Numbered from the stretch's first letter, positions 43,676 to 53,432 are shown. The stretch: 64,000 nt of DNA from Gilvibacter sediminis (GCF_028561565.1 NZ_JAQQTE010000002.1:52745-116744), one strand, 5' to 3'. The notes: a model not told the origin generated them from the sequence alone. Numbers and translations are program-made.

Positions 43676-46141
43676 TTGAAACCTTCTAGACTCCCGTTTT
43701 TATTATTCTTTGTATTACTCACTTCTTTTGTTCAGGCGCAAACAGCGACTGTTAGAGGTATCGTTTTTGACCCAGACAACAATCCCTTAGATTCAGCCAA
43801 TGTCACTTATGCTGACGGAGGAACGCTAACCGATTTTAGCGGATTCTATTTCTTAGAAATTCCCGCGAATCAAGAAGTTGTGGTCACCTTTACCCATGTA
43901 GGGCACAAAATGGTACAGATTCGCTTGAATCTAGACAGTAATGAAGATTACGAGTTCAACCCGCAAATGCAAGTGGATGTTACCCAGATCACAGAAGTAG
44001 TGATCACAGGGCGTGAAAACAAACAGGTTCAAGGGGTAACTTCTATTTCCCCGGCAACAGTGCGAAGAATCCCTGGAGCCAATGCTGGAGTGGAAAATTT
44101 GATCAAATCCTTACCGGGAGTTGGTGGGAACGATGAACTCAGTACGCAGTACACGGTGCGCGGTGGTAACTTTGATGAGAACCTGCTCTACGTTAATGAA
44201 ATTGAGGTTTACAGACCTTTTTTGATCAGAAGCGGACAGCAAGAAGGATTGAGTTTTGTCAATACAGACTTGACTTCTTCTGTAGATTTCTCTGCTGGAG
44301 GATTTCAAGCCAAGTACGGAGATCGTTTGTCTTCTGTACTCGACATCACCTATAAGAAACCCACGGAATTTGAAGCCAGTGCAGACTTGAGCCTTTTGGG
44401 CGCAAGTGTATCGGCAGGAAGTATTTCTAACGACGGTCGTTTGAGCGGCATGGTTGGTTTGCGCTATCGTGACAACAGCCTTTTTGTAAACGCCAAACAA
44501 ACCGAGACCAACTTTAGACCGCGTTTTGCAGATGCACAAGCCTATTTGAATTACAAGGTCAACAATCGATTTGACTTGAGCTTTTTAGGAAACGCAGCGA
44601 TCAACCGATACAGCTTTGAACCTCAAACCCGTCAAACCAATTTTGGAACCTTAGCGGATCCTATCGCCTTGCTCATCTTCTATGAAGGACAGGAAGAAGA
44701 CCGCTACGACACCTATTTTGGAGCCTTAAAAGGAACTTACCTAGTTTCTGAGAACTACACGGCCAAATTCATCGCTTCCATCTTCCAAACGCAGGAACAG
44801 GAATACTTTGACATCTTTGCCAACTACCGTTTGGGACAGGTGAACAACAATATTGGAGACGAGAATCTCGGGGAAGTTGAATTCAGTGAAGGTATCGGAT
44901 CACAGCTTACCCACGCTAGAAACGATTTGGATGCTTTGATCATCAATGTGGAGCACAAAGGGAACCTGGCTGTTGGAGACAATAAGTTTGAATACGGCGT
45001 GAAATACACTCGTGAGGACATCATTGATCGCGTAGAAGAATACGAGATCATTGACTCAGCAGGATTTTCTATCCGTCCACCGCTTGTAGAATTTAGAAAC
45101 GATCAACCCTACAGCCCGAACGCGACACCAATAGTACCTTTCAATACCATTCGCGCTCAAAATGATGTGCAGACCAACCGATTTTCTGGATATGCGCAAT
45201 GGAGCCGCAAAACCACTTGGGGCAATAGCGATGTATGGCTAAACGCGGGAGTTCGCGCACACAATTGGACGGTTTCTGGAGACAATATTGAATCGGTGAC
45301 TCAAACTGTGGTAAGCCCAAGAGTACAGTTTGCCATCAAGCCAGATTGGGATATGGACATGTTGTTCCGTCTTTCAGGTGGTTTTTATCATCAGCCTCCC
45401 TTCTATCGCGAGTTGAGAGATTCTACAGGAACGGTGAGACCGGGAGTAAAGGCACAACAATCTATTCATATTGTAGTGGGCAATGATTACAGCTTTAAGC
45501 TTTGGGGACGTCCTTTTACTTTAAATTCTGAGATCTATTATAAAGACCTGACTGATGTAAATCCGTATACCTTAGAAAACGTTCGTATACGTTACCGTGC
45601 TCGCAACAATGCTGTGGCCTATGCCTACGGTTTGGATATGCGATTGGCTGGGGAGTTTGTTCCTGGAACAGAAAGTTGGGTAAGTATGGGCTTTATGAAG
45701 ACAGAGGAGAATATCGATGATCGTGGGTACATTTTTAGACCGACAGATCAACGCTTTAAAATCGCAGTACTCTTCCAAGATTACGTGCCTGTGATTCCAC
45801 AATTGAAGGCCTATTTGAATTTAGTCTATAATACCGGATTACCGGCAGGTTCGCCGAGTTATGCAGATCCATATGATTTCCAAACACGATTGAGAGACTA
45901 CCGCCGTGCCGACGTAGGTGTGTCTTACGTATTGGTAGATCAACAGGATTTCAAGCGCGAAAACGGATTCTTGAGCAACTTTAAGGAATTGAGCTTCGGA
46001 GCGGAGATCTTTAACATCTTTGACGTGAGAAACTCCATCACCAGCACTTTTGTGCGAGATGTGAATTCTAAGGTGCAGTTTTCCATCCCGAACTTCCTTA
46101 CGCCTCGTGTATTTAACCTTAGGTTAAGAATGAAATTCTAG
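43676..46141 (+). CDS. TonB-dependent receptor with carboxypeptidase-regulatory domain
   Basis: 821 residues. Start codon is TTG, directly ahead of a signal peptide (LPFLLFFVLLTSFVQAQ). Next is a CarboxypepD_reg-like domain (ATVRGIVFDPDNNPLDSANVTY), then the plug domain (RIPGANAGVENLIKSLPGVGGNDELSTQYTVRG in composition) and a 22-strand-type barrel ending in LTPRVFNLRLRMKF with the terminal aromatic residue. No SusD gene follows, so this is not a classic glycan-uptake pair. The ligand is unknown. The M23 gene just upstream is probably co-transcribed. Confidence 0.93.
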   Translation: MKPSRLPFLLFFVLLTSFVQAQTATVRGIVFDPDNNPLDSANVTYADGGTLTDFSGFYFLEIPANQEVVVTFTHVGHKMVQIRLNLDSNEDYEFNPQMQVDVTQITEVVITGRENKQVQGVTSISPATVRRIPGANAGVENLIKSLPGVGGNDELSTQYTVRGGNFDENLLYVNEIEVYRPFLIRSGQQEGLSFVNTDLTSSVDFSAGGFQAKYGDRLSSVLDITYKKPTEFEASADLSLLGASVSAGSISNDGRLSGMVGLRYRDNSLFVNAKQTETNFRPRFADAQAYLNYKVNNRFDLSFLGNAAINRYSFEPQTRQTNFGTLADPIALLIFYEGQEEDRYDTYFGALKGTYLVSENYTAKFIASIFQTQEQEYFDIFANYRLGQVNNNIGDENLGEVEFSEGIGSQLTHARNDLDALIINVEHKGNLAVGDNKFEYGVKYTREDIIDRVEEYEIIDSAGFSIRPPLVEFRNDQPYSPNATPIVPFNTIRAQNDVQTNRFSGYAQWSRKTTWGNSDVWLNAGVRAHNWTVSGDNIESVTQTVVSPRVQFAIKPDWDMDMLFRLSGGFYHQPPFYRELRDSTGTVRPGVKAQQSIHIVVGNDYSFKLWGRPFTLNSEIYYKDLTDVNPYTLENVRIRYRARNNAVAYAYGLDMRLAGEFVPGTESWVSMGFMKTEENIDDRGYIFRPTDQRFKIAVLFQDYVPVIPQLKAYLNLVYNTGLPAGSPSYADPYDFQTRLRDYRRADVGVSYVLVDQQDFKRENGFLSNFKELSFGAEIFNIFDVRNSITSTFVRDVNSKVQFSIPNFLTPRVFNLRLRMKF

Positions 46142-46144
46142 CAA

Positions 46145-47293
46145 CTAGCTTTCCATAAATTCTTTTAGAATCCCTACTACGTAGTCGATCTCTTCTTTAG
46201 TATTGAAGATGCTGAAGGAGAATCGCAAGGATGGCTTTTTAAGGTCTTCCTCACTCAAAAAAGCAGACAGCACATGAGATGCTCCTGTACTCCCACTCTG
46301 ACACGCACTCCCTTTAGAACAAGCAATACCCTTAAGATCCATTTGAAACAACAGCATTAACGCTTTTTGCGGCGGAATGGGCAAACAGACGTTTAAAAGC
46401 GTGTACGTACTCTGTGAAGGGTCTGCACAACTACCGTTAAAATTGATACCTGGCATATGCTCCTTAAGCTGCGCAATGAAATAATCCTTAATTCCTTGGA
46501 TATGGGCACGCTCTTCTTCTAAATTGGCATAAGCCATCTCTAAGGCTTTAGCCATACCTACAATATTGTGTGTAGATTCTGTTCCCGCGCGCATTCCGCG
46601 CTCTTGTGCCCCTCCAAAGATCAATGGTTTTAAACCAGTATCCTTGCGGACATAAGCAAATCCAGCACCTTTTGGCCCGTGAAATTTATGCGCAGCTACG
46701 GCAGCAAAATCAATTCCAGAGGCGCCTAGATCTACATCGTAATGACCAATGGACTGCACGGTATCGGAATGAAAATAGGCTCCCGCCTCTTTAGCCATAG
46801 CCGCTACGCGCTCCACATCCAGTTTGGTACCTACCTCATTGTTGATATGCATTAAGCTCACTAAGGTCTTCTTAGAAGTATCAGCCAACAAACTCGATAA
46901 ATGATCGTAATCAATATTGCTACATTTTTTAATGTTGACCCAATCGGCCTGAATTCCTCTATCTGCAGCCAACTCCTCTATGGTGTGTAAAACAGCGTGA
47001 TGCTCTATGGGGGAAGAAATGATTCGCTCCACTTCCAAATCCCGTACACAGCTTTGCAGGATCAAATTGTCAGCTTCTGTCCCTCCTGAAGTAAAAATGA
47101 TCTCTCCAGGATGCACATTGAGTTGTTTGGCTATGTCCTTTCGGGCTTTTTCAATTAGCGATTTAGACGCTCGCCCACTGTGGTGGGTAGAAGAGGGATT
47201 CCCAAAAGAATCGGCAAGCACGGCGGTCATGGTTTCTACCACTTCTGGTCTGAGTTGCGTGGTTGCGGCTGAATCTAGATATACAGTTTTCAG
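46145..47293 (-). CDS. Cysteine desulfurase (IscS/NifS type), apparent CTG start
   Basis: A PLP enzyme that takes sulfur from cysteine. Seen: the PLP lysine in AAHKFHGPKGAGF, HSDTVQSIGH, and the catalytic Cys in CSKGSACQSGSTGASHVL. The conserved N-terminus VYLDSAATTQLRPEVVETM lies upstream of the first GTG or ATG; the frame closes 18 bases above it, and the only near-cognate start is CTG at 47291-47293, giving 382 residues. A GTG at 47242 would delete the conserved LDSAATT strand. It faces the TonB receptor gene convergently. Confidence 0.9.
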   Translation of the reverse strand: MKTVYLDSAATTQLRPEVVETMTAVLADSFGNPSSTHHSGRASKSLIEKARKDIAKQLNVHPGEIIFTSGGTEADNLILQSCVRDLEVERIISSPIEHHAVLHTIEELAADRGIQADWVNIKKCSNIDYDHLSSLLADTSKKTLVSLMHINNEVGTKLDVERVAAMAKEAGAYFHSDTVQSIGHYDVDLGASGIDFAAVAAHKFHGPKGAGFAYVRKDTGLKPLIFGGAQERGMRAGTESTHNIVGMAKALEMAYANLEEERAHIQGIKDYFIAQLKEHMPGINFNGSCADPSQSTYTLLNVCLPIPPQKALMLLFQMDLKGIACSKGSACQSGSTGASHVLSAFLSEEDLKKPSLRFSFSIFNTKEEIDYVVGILKEFMES

Positions 47294-47391
47294 AGCCTTA
47301 AAATTTAGTTATTGTTGGTTAAAGTATAGCAAAAATAACATATTTCGAGTATTTTCGTTTTTAGTACTGTCTGCGGACTTTTTTTTGATCT

Positions 47392-48342
47392 ATGAAGCGA
47401 TTTACCTCCCGATTTTTATTACTCCTAAGCCTCGTTATCACTGCTGTTTCTTGTGATGATGGGGACATTATTGTAACCACTTTTGACTTTGATGATATTG
47501 CACTCACCAACTGTGGAGAGGTAGGAGATTACGTCTTCTTTAAGGTCAATAATACCAATTTGGAGTCCATCTCTTTGGTTTTGGGAACCAATGATGATAT
47601 TTACCTTTCTACTCAAGAACGAAGCTATTCGCTTAACGGGACGAGTAATTTTGTGAACTACAGAACGTATACCGGAGAAGTTGATGCGAGTTTCTTTTGC
47701 AGTAATGTAACCCCATCAGAACCACAGATAGTCAGTGATTTCTCTGGTAATTCTGGGGAAGCTGTCTTAGATGTTATCGCTGTTGAAGATGATAATGACG
47801 GCATAGCCTTAGACAATGAGCTTGACGAACTCAATGAGGACGAAGATGACGATCCATTTACCAACCCGTTGGATACAGACGGTGATGGCCTTCCGGATTA
47901 TATCGACTTTGATGACGATGGAGACAATATTCCCACAGAAAATGAGCTCGACACGGAAAACGCAGACGGCGATAACGATCCATATACCAATCCTAGAGAC
48001 ACGGACAACGATGGTATTCCAGATTATTTAGATCCAGACGATGATGGCGACGGCATTCTTACCCGCAATGAGGATACTAATGCCAATGAAAACCCGGCTG
48101 ACGATGTGACGGACCCTTCTGTAGGCCCAGATTATCTAAACCCGGCTGTGACTAATGAAACTGTTGTGGAATCTTACCGCCCGCATGATTTTACTTTAAA
48201 TACCTCAGTTACGGTAACACTTCTAGATCTAGTGCTGAGCAACGGCAGCGAAGAGCTGATTCGGGAAACCTTGTTCCTAGGTACCATTGACAACGCTTTC
48301 AATGCCACTTTTACCATCATTCCAGAGTTTACCAACGACTAG
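47392..48342 (+). CDS. Lipoprotein with calcium-binding thrombospondin-3-like repeats
   Basis: 316 residues: signal MKRFTSRFLLLLSLVITAVSC with lipobox AVSC. After a beta domain of about 110 residues come aspartate-rich repeats: DDNDGIALDNELDELNED, DTDGDGLPDYIDFDDDGD, NADGDNDPYTNPRDTDNDG and DPDDDGDGILTRNED. These match TSP3/calcium-binding repeats, usually linkers before OmpA domains, but here a short beta domain follows instead. It is a likely surface lipoprotein. The 3' end overlaps the Smr gene by 14 bases. Confidence 0.85.
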   Translation: MKRFTSRFLLLLSLVITAVSCDDGDIIVTTFDFDDIALTNCGEVGDYVFFKVNNTNLESISLVLGTNDDIYLSTQERSYSLNGTSNFVNYRTYTGEVDASFFCSNVTPSEPQIVSDFSGNSGEAVLDVIAVEDDNDGIALDNELDELNEDEDDDPFTNPLDTDGDGLPDYIDFDDDGDNIPTENELDTENADGDNDPYTNPRDTDNDGIPDYLDPDDDGDGILTRNEDTNANENPADDVTDPSVGPDYLNPAVTNETVVESYRPHDFTLNTSVTVTLLDLVLSNGSEELIRETLFLGTIDNAFNATFTIIPEFTND

Positions 48343-48895
48343 CCTTCTGGCTGATGTGTATTAGCGTAGCTCCTTGGCCGTATTTTTGGTAATCCGCAGG
48401 CTCGTGACGCAAACCGTCATAACGGCCAATAAGAAAGTGTAGCTCCGTTTTTAGCACCCCTTCACCTATTCCATGAATGAGCACAAGCTTGGGTAGTTTT
48501 TTCTGGATTGCCAAATCAATGCTTCGCTTTGCTCTTTCCAATTGAATCTCCAAATGCTCGTGAGGCATTAATCTGCGGTGATCTTTGACCAACTTCTCTA
48601 TATGCAGATCCACCTCCATAGGCGGAATGGTCTTGGTCCTTTTAGGCTGTTGTTTGTGCTTTTGCTTTTTCTGAGCTTCCTGCTGTACTTCTTTTTGTTT
48701 GTGAGCAGCAGCAGCCATATTCAGCGGTTGATGGGCTAACTGTGGAACGAGTTCGTGGAGTTCAAATTCCAGGTCGAATCCATCCTCAGTTCTAACAAGG
48801 GCTAGTCCTTGACCAATTGAAACGATTTCTCCTTGGGTATTGTCTTCGATAGCCTCTACTCGATCACCAACCGAAAATCCCTGATTAACTGCCAT
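48329..48895 (-). CDS. Smr-domain protein with N-terminal DUF2027-like region
   Basis: 188 residues. The N-terminus FSVGDRVEAIEDNTQGEIVSIG is a small SH3-like barrel, followed by a Lys/Gln-rich linker, then an Smr domain: MEVDLHIEKLVKDHR (DLH motif), LVLIHGIGEGVLKTELH (HGxGxG motif) and a terminal strand ATLIHI. Smr domains act as nucleases on DNA or on collided ribosomes' mRNA in other bacteria. Which applies here is unknown. Confidence 0.88.
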   Translation of the reverse strand: MAVNQGFSVGDRVEAIEDNTQGEIVSIGQGLALVRTEDGFDLEFELHELVPQLAHQPLNMAAAAHKQKEVQQEAQKKQKHKQQPKRTKTIPPMEVDLHIEKLVKDHRRLMPHEHLEIQLERAKRSIDLAIQKKLPKLVLIHGIGEGVLKTELHFLIGRYDGLRHEPADYQKYGQGATLIHISQKASRW

Positions 48896-48952
48896 TTAAC
48901 GTCATTTAGACTGGATTACACGTAATTTTCGGGTAATTTATCGAATTTGTTC

Positions 48953-48981
48953 TTGGAACGTTTAGTTTTTTCCTACTTTTA
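48953..48981 (+). promoter_or_regulatory. Candidate promoter of the T9SS cargo gene
   Basis: TTG (48953-48955), 18 bases, TACTTTTA (48974-48981), one mismatch from the consensus, with a 55-base leader to the ATG at 49036. Confidence 0.5.
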
Positions 48982-49035
48982 TGACAAATAATAGTACTTG
49001 CCCCCAATAAGTACACCCATAACTTGTTGAAAATC

Positions 49036-50865
49036 ATGAAAAAACTATTGTTATTCTCATGCTTTGCAGCTGGACTCACTTCAGCATTTGCACAGCTCAC
49101 AGTCCGACCGAATCCTACTTCTTCGACGGACTCCTACATTTATGTGAACGACGAGGTTCTCTATGTAGATGACGAAATAAATTTGACCTTAAACACTTAC
49201 GATCCCACAACAGAGGCCAGCATTTACTTGCGCGGCGACAGTCAGCTTATTCAAGGCAACACAGGATCAAGCCCCAATTCAGGTACAGGTTTACTTTCTG
49301 TTTACCAACAAGGGTTTGCAGACAGCTACGAATATAACTTTTGGGCTTCCCCTATAGGTAGCGCATCTGGAGCGGCTGGAAATGAATACTTCGGTATTCG
49401 AAAGTTCTATGACGTAGTTGATGTTACCGACAGTAACCAAGCAACTAGAACTACCGCCTTTAATGGTTCCTCTAGCCCACTTACTATTTCTACACGTTGG
49501 ATCTGGAAGTTTACGGCAGGAACAACTTATTCTGACTGGGTATACGTAGGTCAGAACACTACGGTAGCTCCAGGACAAGGATTTACTATGAAAGGTGTTG
49601 ACGTTGGAGCCGATTTAGCCACCACACCCCAACAAGAATACGATTTTAGAGGAAAGCCGAACAGTGGTGACATCACCAACGCTGTGCTAGAAGACCAATT
49701 GACCTTGATTGGAAACCCATATCCCTCTGCTGTTGATTTGCAAGAGTTTTTTGATGGTAATCCTGATGTTGATGCCCAGGCCTTTTACTGGGAGCAAGAC
49801 CACTCGGTAAATTCTCATTACCTAAACGCTTACCAAGGTGGTTATGCCGTTTGGACAGCAGACGGTACTGCTGATGGTTTTTATCAACCTGCGATCTTTT
49901 TATCGTATGCAGGCGATGGTTCTTCTGGACCTCCAACGGGAACGAGTGGAACAGCTTTAATTCAGCGTCGCTACGCTCCTATTGGACAAGGATTTATGGT
50001 ACGTGGAGCTGCAGACGGTACGGTTACCATGCGTGATGAATACCGTGAATACGTGGTGGAAGGCGCATCTACTTTCTCTGAATTTAAAAGTGGAAGTGCT
50101 GATGGTTCTGCAGCAATGGTTGTAGACGGTACCGCGGCTGATGGTGATGAAACAGCGCGCCAAAAAGAGCGTCCTTTTGTAAGAATCACTGCGTTTATCA
50201 ATGATAATTTTGCCTCTCCTCTAGCCCTCTTATTCTTTGACAAAGCAACCTTTGGTGAAGATCGCGGGATGGATGCCAAAAGCCCGAGAGATTTTGAAAA
50301 TGATATTTATTGGAGTATTTCTGACGATCCCGATAATGAATACATCATTCAAACGGTACCTTTTGACCGAGGTGCAATGATTCCACTAGGATTTAAAGTT
50401 GGATCTACATCTGATTTCCGCTTGTATATTACTGAACGTGCTGAATTCAGTAAGGACATGTACTTATACGATGCAGTAAACGACACATACCGTTTGTTCA
50501 GTAAAGAGAATTATATAGAAATTAATGATCTGGCTCCAGGTGTCTATGAGGATCGCTTTTTTGTAGCGTTCAATAAAAGAGCTCACGAGGGTGAAGCTGC
50601 TACAGCCGCCGTTGAGGCCAAAGTACAGATCTTCCAAAATAATCCTTCTAAGCAATTAGAGATCTTAAACGACGAAGCCTTAGTACTTGAATCTGCAACG
50701 CTCTACGACATTAACGGACGTATCTTGTGGACACGCAATGACCTAGGTGCTAATTCTCGATATGCCTACCCAACGTCATTACTCGCAGACGGAATCTATA
50801 TTCTAAGACTACAGACTAAGGACGGCGCTGTCAAAACAGAAAAGATTCGTGTATTCAACAAATAA
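49036..50865 (+). CDS. Secreted protein with type IX sorting domain
   Basis: About 609 residues from MKKLLLFSCFAAGLTSAFAQ, a signal peptide. No enzymatic motif is visible in the central part, which has repeated beta and loop stretches such as LTLIGNPYPSAVDLQEFF and GQGFMVRGAADGTVTM. The last 80 residues form a T9SS type A sorting domain (VQIFQNNPSKQLEI, then LYDINGRILW and LADGIYILRLQT, ending KTEKIRVFNK). It is probably exported through the PorQ-containing T9SS and attached to or released from the surface. Its own terminator follows. Confidence 0.87.
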   Translation: MKKLLLFSCFAAGLTSAFAQLTVRPNPTSSTDSYIYVNDEVLYVDDEINLTLNTYDPTTEASIYLRGDSQLIQGNTGSSPNSGTGLLSVYQQGFADSYEYNFWASPIGSASGAAGNEYFGIRKFYDVVDVTDSNQATRTTAFNGSSSPLTISTRWIWKFTAGTTYSDWVYVGQNTTVAPGQGFTMKGVDVGADLATTPQQEYDFRGKPNSGDITNAVLEDQLTLIGNPYPSAVDLQEFFDGNPDVDAQAFYWEQDHSVNSHYLNAYQGGYAVWTADGTADGFYQPAIFLSYAGDGSSGPPTGTSGTALIQRRYAPIGQGFMVRGAADGTVTMRDEYREYVVEGASTFSEFKSGSADGSAAMVVDGTAADGDETARQKERPFVRITAFINDNFASPLALLFFDKATFGEDRGMDAKSPRDFENDIYWSISDDPDNEYIIQTVPFDRGAMIPLGFKVGSTSDFRLYITERAEFSKDMYLYDAVNDTYRLFSKENYIEINDLAPGVYEDRFFVAFNKRAHEGEAATAAVEAKVQIFQNNPSKQLEILNDEALVLESATLYDINGRILWTRNDLGANSRYAYPTSLLADGIYILRLQTKDGAVKTEKIRVFNK

Positions 50866-50888
50866 GTAAACACTACAACATATCAAGT

Positions 50889-50920
50889 AAAATCCCCATT
50901 TCTTATGGGGATTTTTTATT
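50889..50920 (+). terminator. Rho-independent terminator of the T9SS cargo gene
   Basis: Stem AAAATCCCCA/TGGGGATTTT with a 7-base loop and a T-run, 23 bases past the stop. Confidence 0.88.
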
Positions 50921-50986
50921 TGCCTTATATTTTATTACTTTCAACTCCTAGGCAAGATGCCATCACAACCAATCAACTAATTAACC

Positions 50987-51259
50987 ATGGAACAAATTCA
51001 AAACAAACCTAAAAACTATCTTGTTGAATCCATCTTAGTGACCATATTCTGCTGTTTGATCTTCGGGATCATTGGAATTGTAAATGCGGCTAAGGTGAAC
51101 TCTGAGTATGAAGCTGGAAATATAGAAGGTGCATTGGCTGCTTCTAAACAAGCCCGAACTTGGACCCTTTGGGGCTTCATTATAGGCATCTTACAATACG
51201 TCATAGTAGCGATCATCTATTTCGTAATTGGTATTGCAGCACTTGGGAATTGGGGCTAG
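50987..51259 (+). CDS. CD225/dispanin-family small membrane protein
   Basis: 90 residues with two membrane helices (VESILVTIFCCLIFGIIGIVNAA; LWGFIIGILQYVIVAIIYFV) joined by NSEYEAGNIEGALAASKQARTW, the CD225/dispanin pattern of the IFITM family. Bacterial members have no known function. Its stop codon overlaps the GTG start of the DUF2752 gene (TAGTG), so the two proteins are translationally linked. Confidence 0.88.
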   Translation: MEQIQNKPKNYLVESILVTIFCCLIFGIIGIVNAAKVNSEYEAGNIEGALAASKQARTWTLWGFIIGILQYVIVAIIYFVIGIAALGNWG

Positions 51260-51660
51260 TGAAAATCAGCTTTAAAAACATTATCCTTGCATCTATACCA
51301 GTAGTAGCTTTACTACTGGTATATTTTTTTTACAACCCAGAAGATTTCAATTGGTTTCCCAAATGTCCTTTTTACAGTTTGACAGGTGTTTATTGTCCGG
51401 GTTGCGGAAGCCAAAGGGCCTTGCATAGCTTGGTTCATTTAGAGTTTGGTAAGACTGCTTCTTATAATTTTTTATTCCTCCCTGCCCTAGGAGTGGTCCT
51501 CTACAATTTTGGAGTCACCCTTTATAATCAATTATCCCAAAAGCAAATCACCAACTACATTTACAAACCCATCTTTCCAAAAGTGGTTTTGATCATTGTG
51601 TTGGTGTTCTGGGCTCTGAGAAATATTCCCTTTCAGCCTTTTTGCTATTTAGCTCCCTAA
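51259..51660 (+). CDS. DUF2752 membrane protein
   Basis: 133 residues from the GTG that overlaps the preceding stop; an upstream in-frame start would run through the CD225 gene. There are three membrane helices and the DUF2752 signature CPFYSLTGVYCPGCGSQRALHSL, whose cysteines may bind a metal or form a disulfide. DUF2752 next to CD225 is a pairing I recognise from other Bacteroidota. It ends exactly where the convergent cargo gene ends. Confidence 0.88.
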   Translation: MKISFKNIILASIPVVALLLVYFFYNPEDFNWFPKCPFYSLTGVYCPGCGSQRALHSLVHLEFGKTASYNFLFLPALGVVLYNFGVTLYNQLSQKQITNYIYKPIFPKVVLIIVLVFWALRNIPFQPFCYLAP

Positions 51661-53412
51661 TTATTGCTTTATAAAACGCTCAGTAATGGTGCGATTTGTT
51701 GCAGTAACTTTCAATACAAATACTCCCGCGCTTAGATTAGAAAGGTCAATCTGCGCCTGGTGACTCGTATTGAATTTCCCGCTGAGGACTTCTTGGCCTA
51801 GCGTATTATAGACCACGTAAGATTCCATGGATTCTTTAGGAAGTTGTAAATTCAATACTTCTGTTGCCGGATTTGGATAGAGTCGCAATCCTTGACCAAT
51901 CTGTTGCTCCTCCACGCTTAAAATGGCATTGTCCTCAATGATGGTCACCGTCTGGTTAGCACTAAGGTCGTTGTAGGTATCTACAATTCCACTGGGCCAA
52001 TAAACTTTCACTTGATCTACTGTTGCAGCTGTGCCAAGACCAAAGAACTCAGCCTCTGAATTCTGGCTTAAATACCCCTCTAAGGAAGCCGTAAAACGGT
52101 ATTGTGTCAATCCATTGGCCAAAAGCTCAATTCGTGCGCCGATGCCGTCGCGATTACTAACCGTTCCTTCTAATTTTACTTTGAAGTAGTTGTTATTATT
52201 GAGCTCGCTGGTCTTGTTCTTCCAGATATAATCTGTGTAGGGATCTCTATTCGCTACTATTATGTCTGGATAACCGTCATTGTCAATATCGCCCATGGCA
52301 TTACCATAGGAAAAAGCCAGATCTTCCTCAAAGCCCTGCCCCACGATTCGCTCAAAGCTAGCATCGCCTTGATTGTCATAGTAAGCCGCTGGTAAAATAC
52401 CACCACCATCCGTGGCAAATTGACCACTCACGTAAAGATCTAAATAGCCGTCAAGATCTCCATCGAGCCATACCGCTCCCCAAGAGAAATAACCGAATTG
52501 CACCCCAGCACTAATTGCCGTGTTGCTGAAGGTTTCATCACCATTATTCTTCATTAAATAATTTCCCGGATCGGGATCTCCCGAATCTATAGTGGTGTTG
52601 GTAATATACATGTCTGTGTAACCATCATAGTCATAGTCTTCAATGGCTGAGCTCATCGCATTCATCTGATAGTCTGAACCCGAGAAGAAACTAATATCAG
52701 AAAAGGTCCCATTCGCCTGGTTCTTATACATAATGTTCTTACTCAACAATCGGTCATTGATCAAATAAAGCTCCATATAACCGTCGTTGTTGATGTCGTA
52801 AAAGGTTCCTTGAAAACTAAGCTCTGATCTGTTGCCTATCAAGGCCTCATTATTTACCAACGTAAAGGTCCCATCGTCATTGTTCTTATACAACATATTA
52901 GGGATCACTTGACTCAGATCGCGATTGGCTAGAAAGACATCTAAAAGGCCGTCATTGTTGTAATCACCCCAAGACGCTGAATTGGTATAGACATTGGTCG
53001 TTGGAAAACCAGCGGACTCCGTGATATCTATAAAATTAAAATCGTCATTGCGGTAAAACTTGTTAGGTCCAGTTTCACAGGACACAAATAGATCTTTGTC
53101 TCCGTCATTATCAAAATCGACCCAAACCACGCTCTTTGAAGCTACCATAGGGTCATCAATATCAAAACTAATCTCGGTAAAGTCTCCACCGGTATTCTTA
53201 TAGAATCGAACCGGTTCTCCAGCGTTGGTACAAACGGTAATATCATCCCAGCCGTCGTCATCAAAGTCGACAAAGCTAATTCCAGTACCGTCACCTATAT
53301 TTCTTATTTCGTTAAGGCCAAGTGAAGTCGCGGTCTCTTCAAAGAGCACTTGGCCGTGACCGCCGCTTGCCAATAGCAAGAACGGGATCACCAGTTGAGG
53401 GATTGATCTCAT
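51661..53412 (-). CDS. Secreted FG-GAP/VCBS repeat protein with ASPIC/UnbV and T9SS sorting domain
   Basis: 583 residues with a signal peptide ending in ASGGHGQ. Seven-bladed integrin-like propeller repeats: FVDFDDDGWDDITVC, WVDFDNDGDKDLFVS, WGDYNNDGLLDVFLA, YDINNDGYMELYL, YDYDGYTDMYI, WLDGDLDGYLDLYVS and DIDNDGYPDIIVA, each with a calcium-binding DxDxDG loop. Then an ASPIC/UnbV domain (GIGARIELLANGLTQ; VYWPSGIVDTYNDL) and a type A sorting domain (LRLYPNPATEVLNLQ, ending RFIKQ). A secreted or surface binding protein; the ligand is unknown. Confidence 0.92.
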   Translation of the reverse strand: MRSIPQLVIPFLLLASGGHGQVLFEETATSLGLNEIRNIGDGTGISFVDFDDDGWDDITVCTNAGEPVRFYKNTGGDFTEISFDIDDPMVASKSVVWVDFDNDGDKDLFVSCETGPNKFYRNDDFNFIDITESAGFPTTNVYTNSASWGDYNNDGLLDVFLANRDLSQVIPNMLYKNNDDGTFTLVNNEALIGNRSELSFQGTFYDINNDGYMELYLINDRLLSKNIMYKNQANGTFSDISFFSGSDYQMNAMSSAIEDYDYDGYTDMYITNTTIDSGDPDPGNYLMKNNGDETFSNTAISAGVQFGYFSWGAVWLDGDLDGYLDLYVSGQFATDGGGILPAAYYDNQGDASFERIVGQGFEEDLAFSYGNAMGDIDNDGYPDIIVANRDPYTDYIWKNKTSELNNNNYFKVKLEGTVSNRDGIGARIELLANGLTQYRFTASLEGYLSQNSEAEFFGLGTAATVDQVKVYWPSGIVDTYNDLSANQTVTIIEDNAILSVEEQQIGQGLRLYPNPATEVLNLQLPKESMESYVVYNTLGQEVLSGKFNTSHQAQIDLSNLSAGVFVLKVTATNRTITERFIKQ

Positions 53413-53432
53413 TAATCGGGGGGATTAAATAA

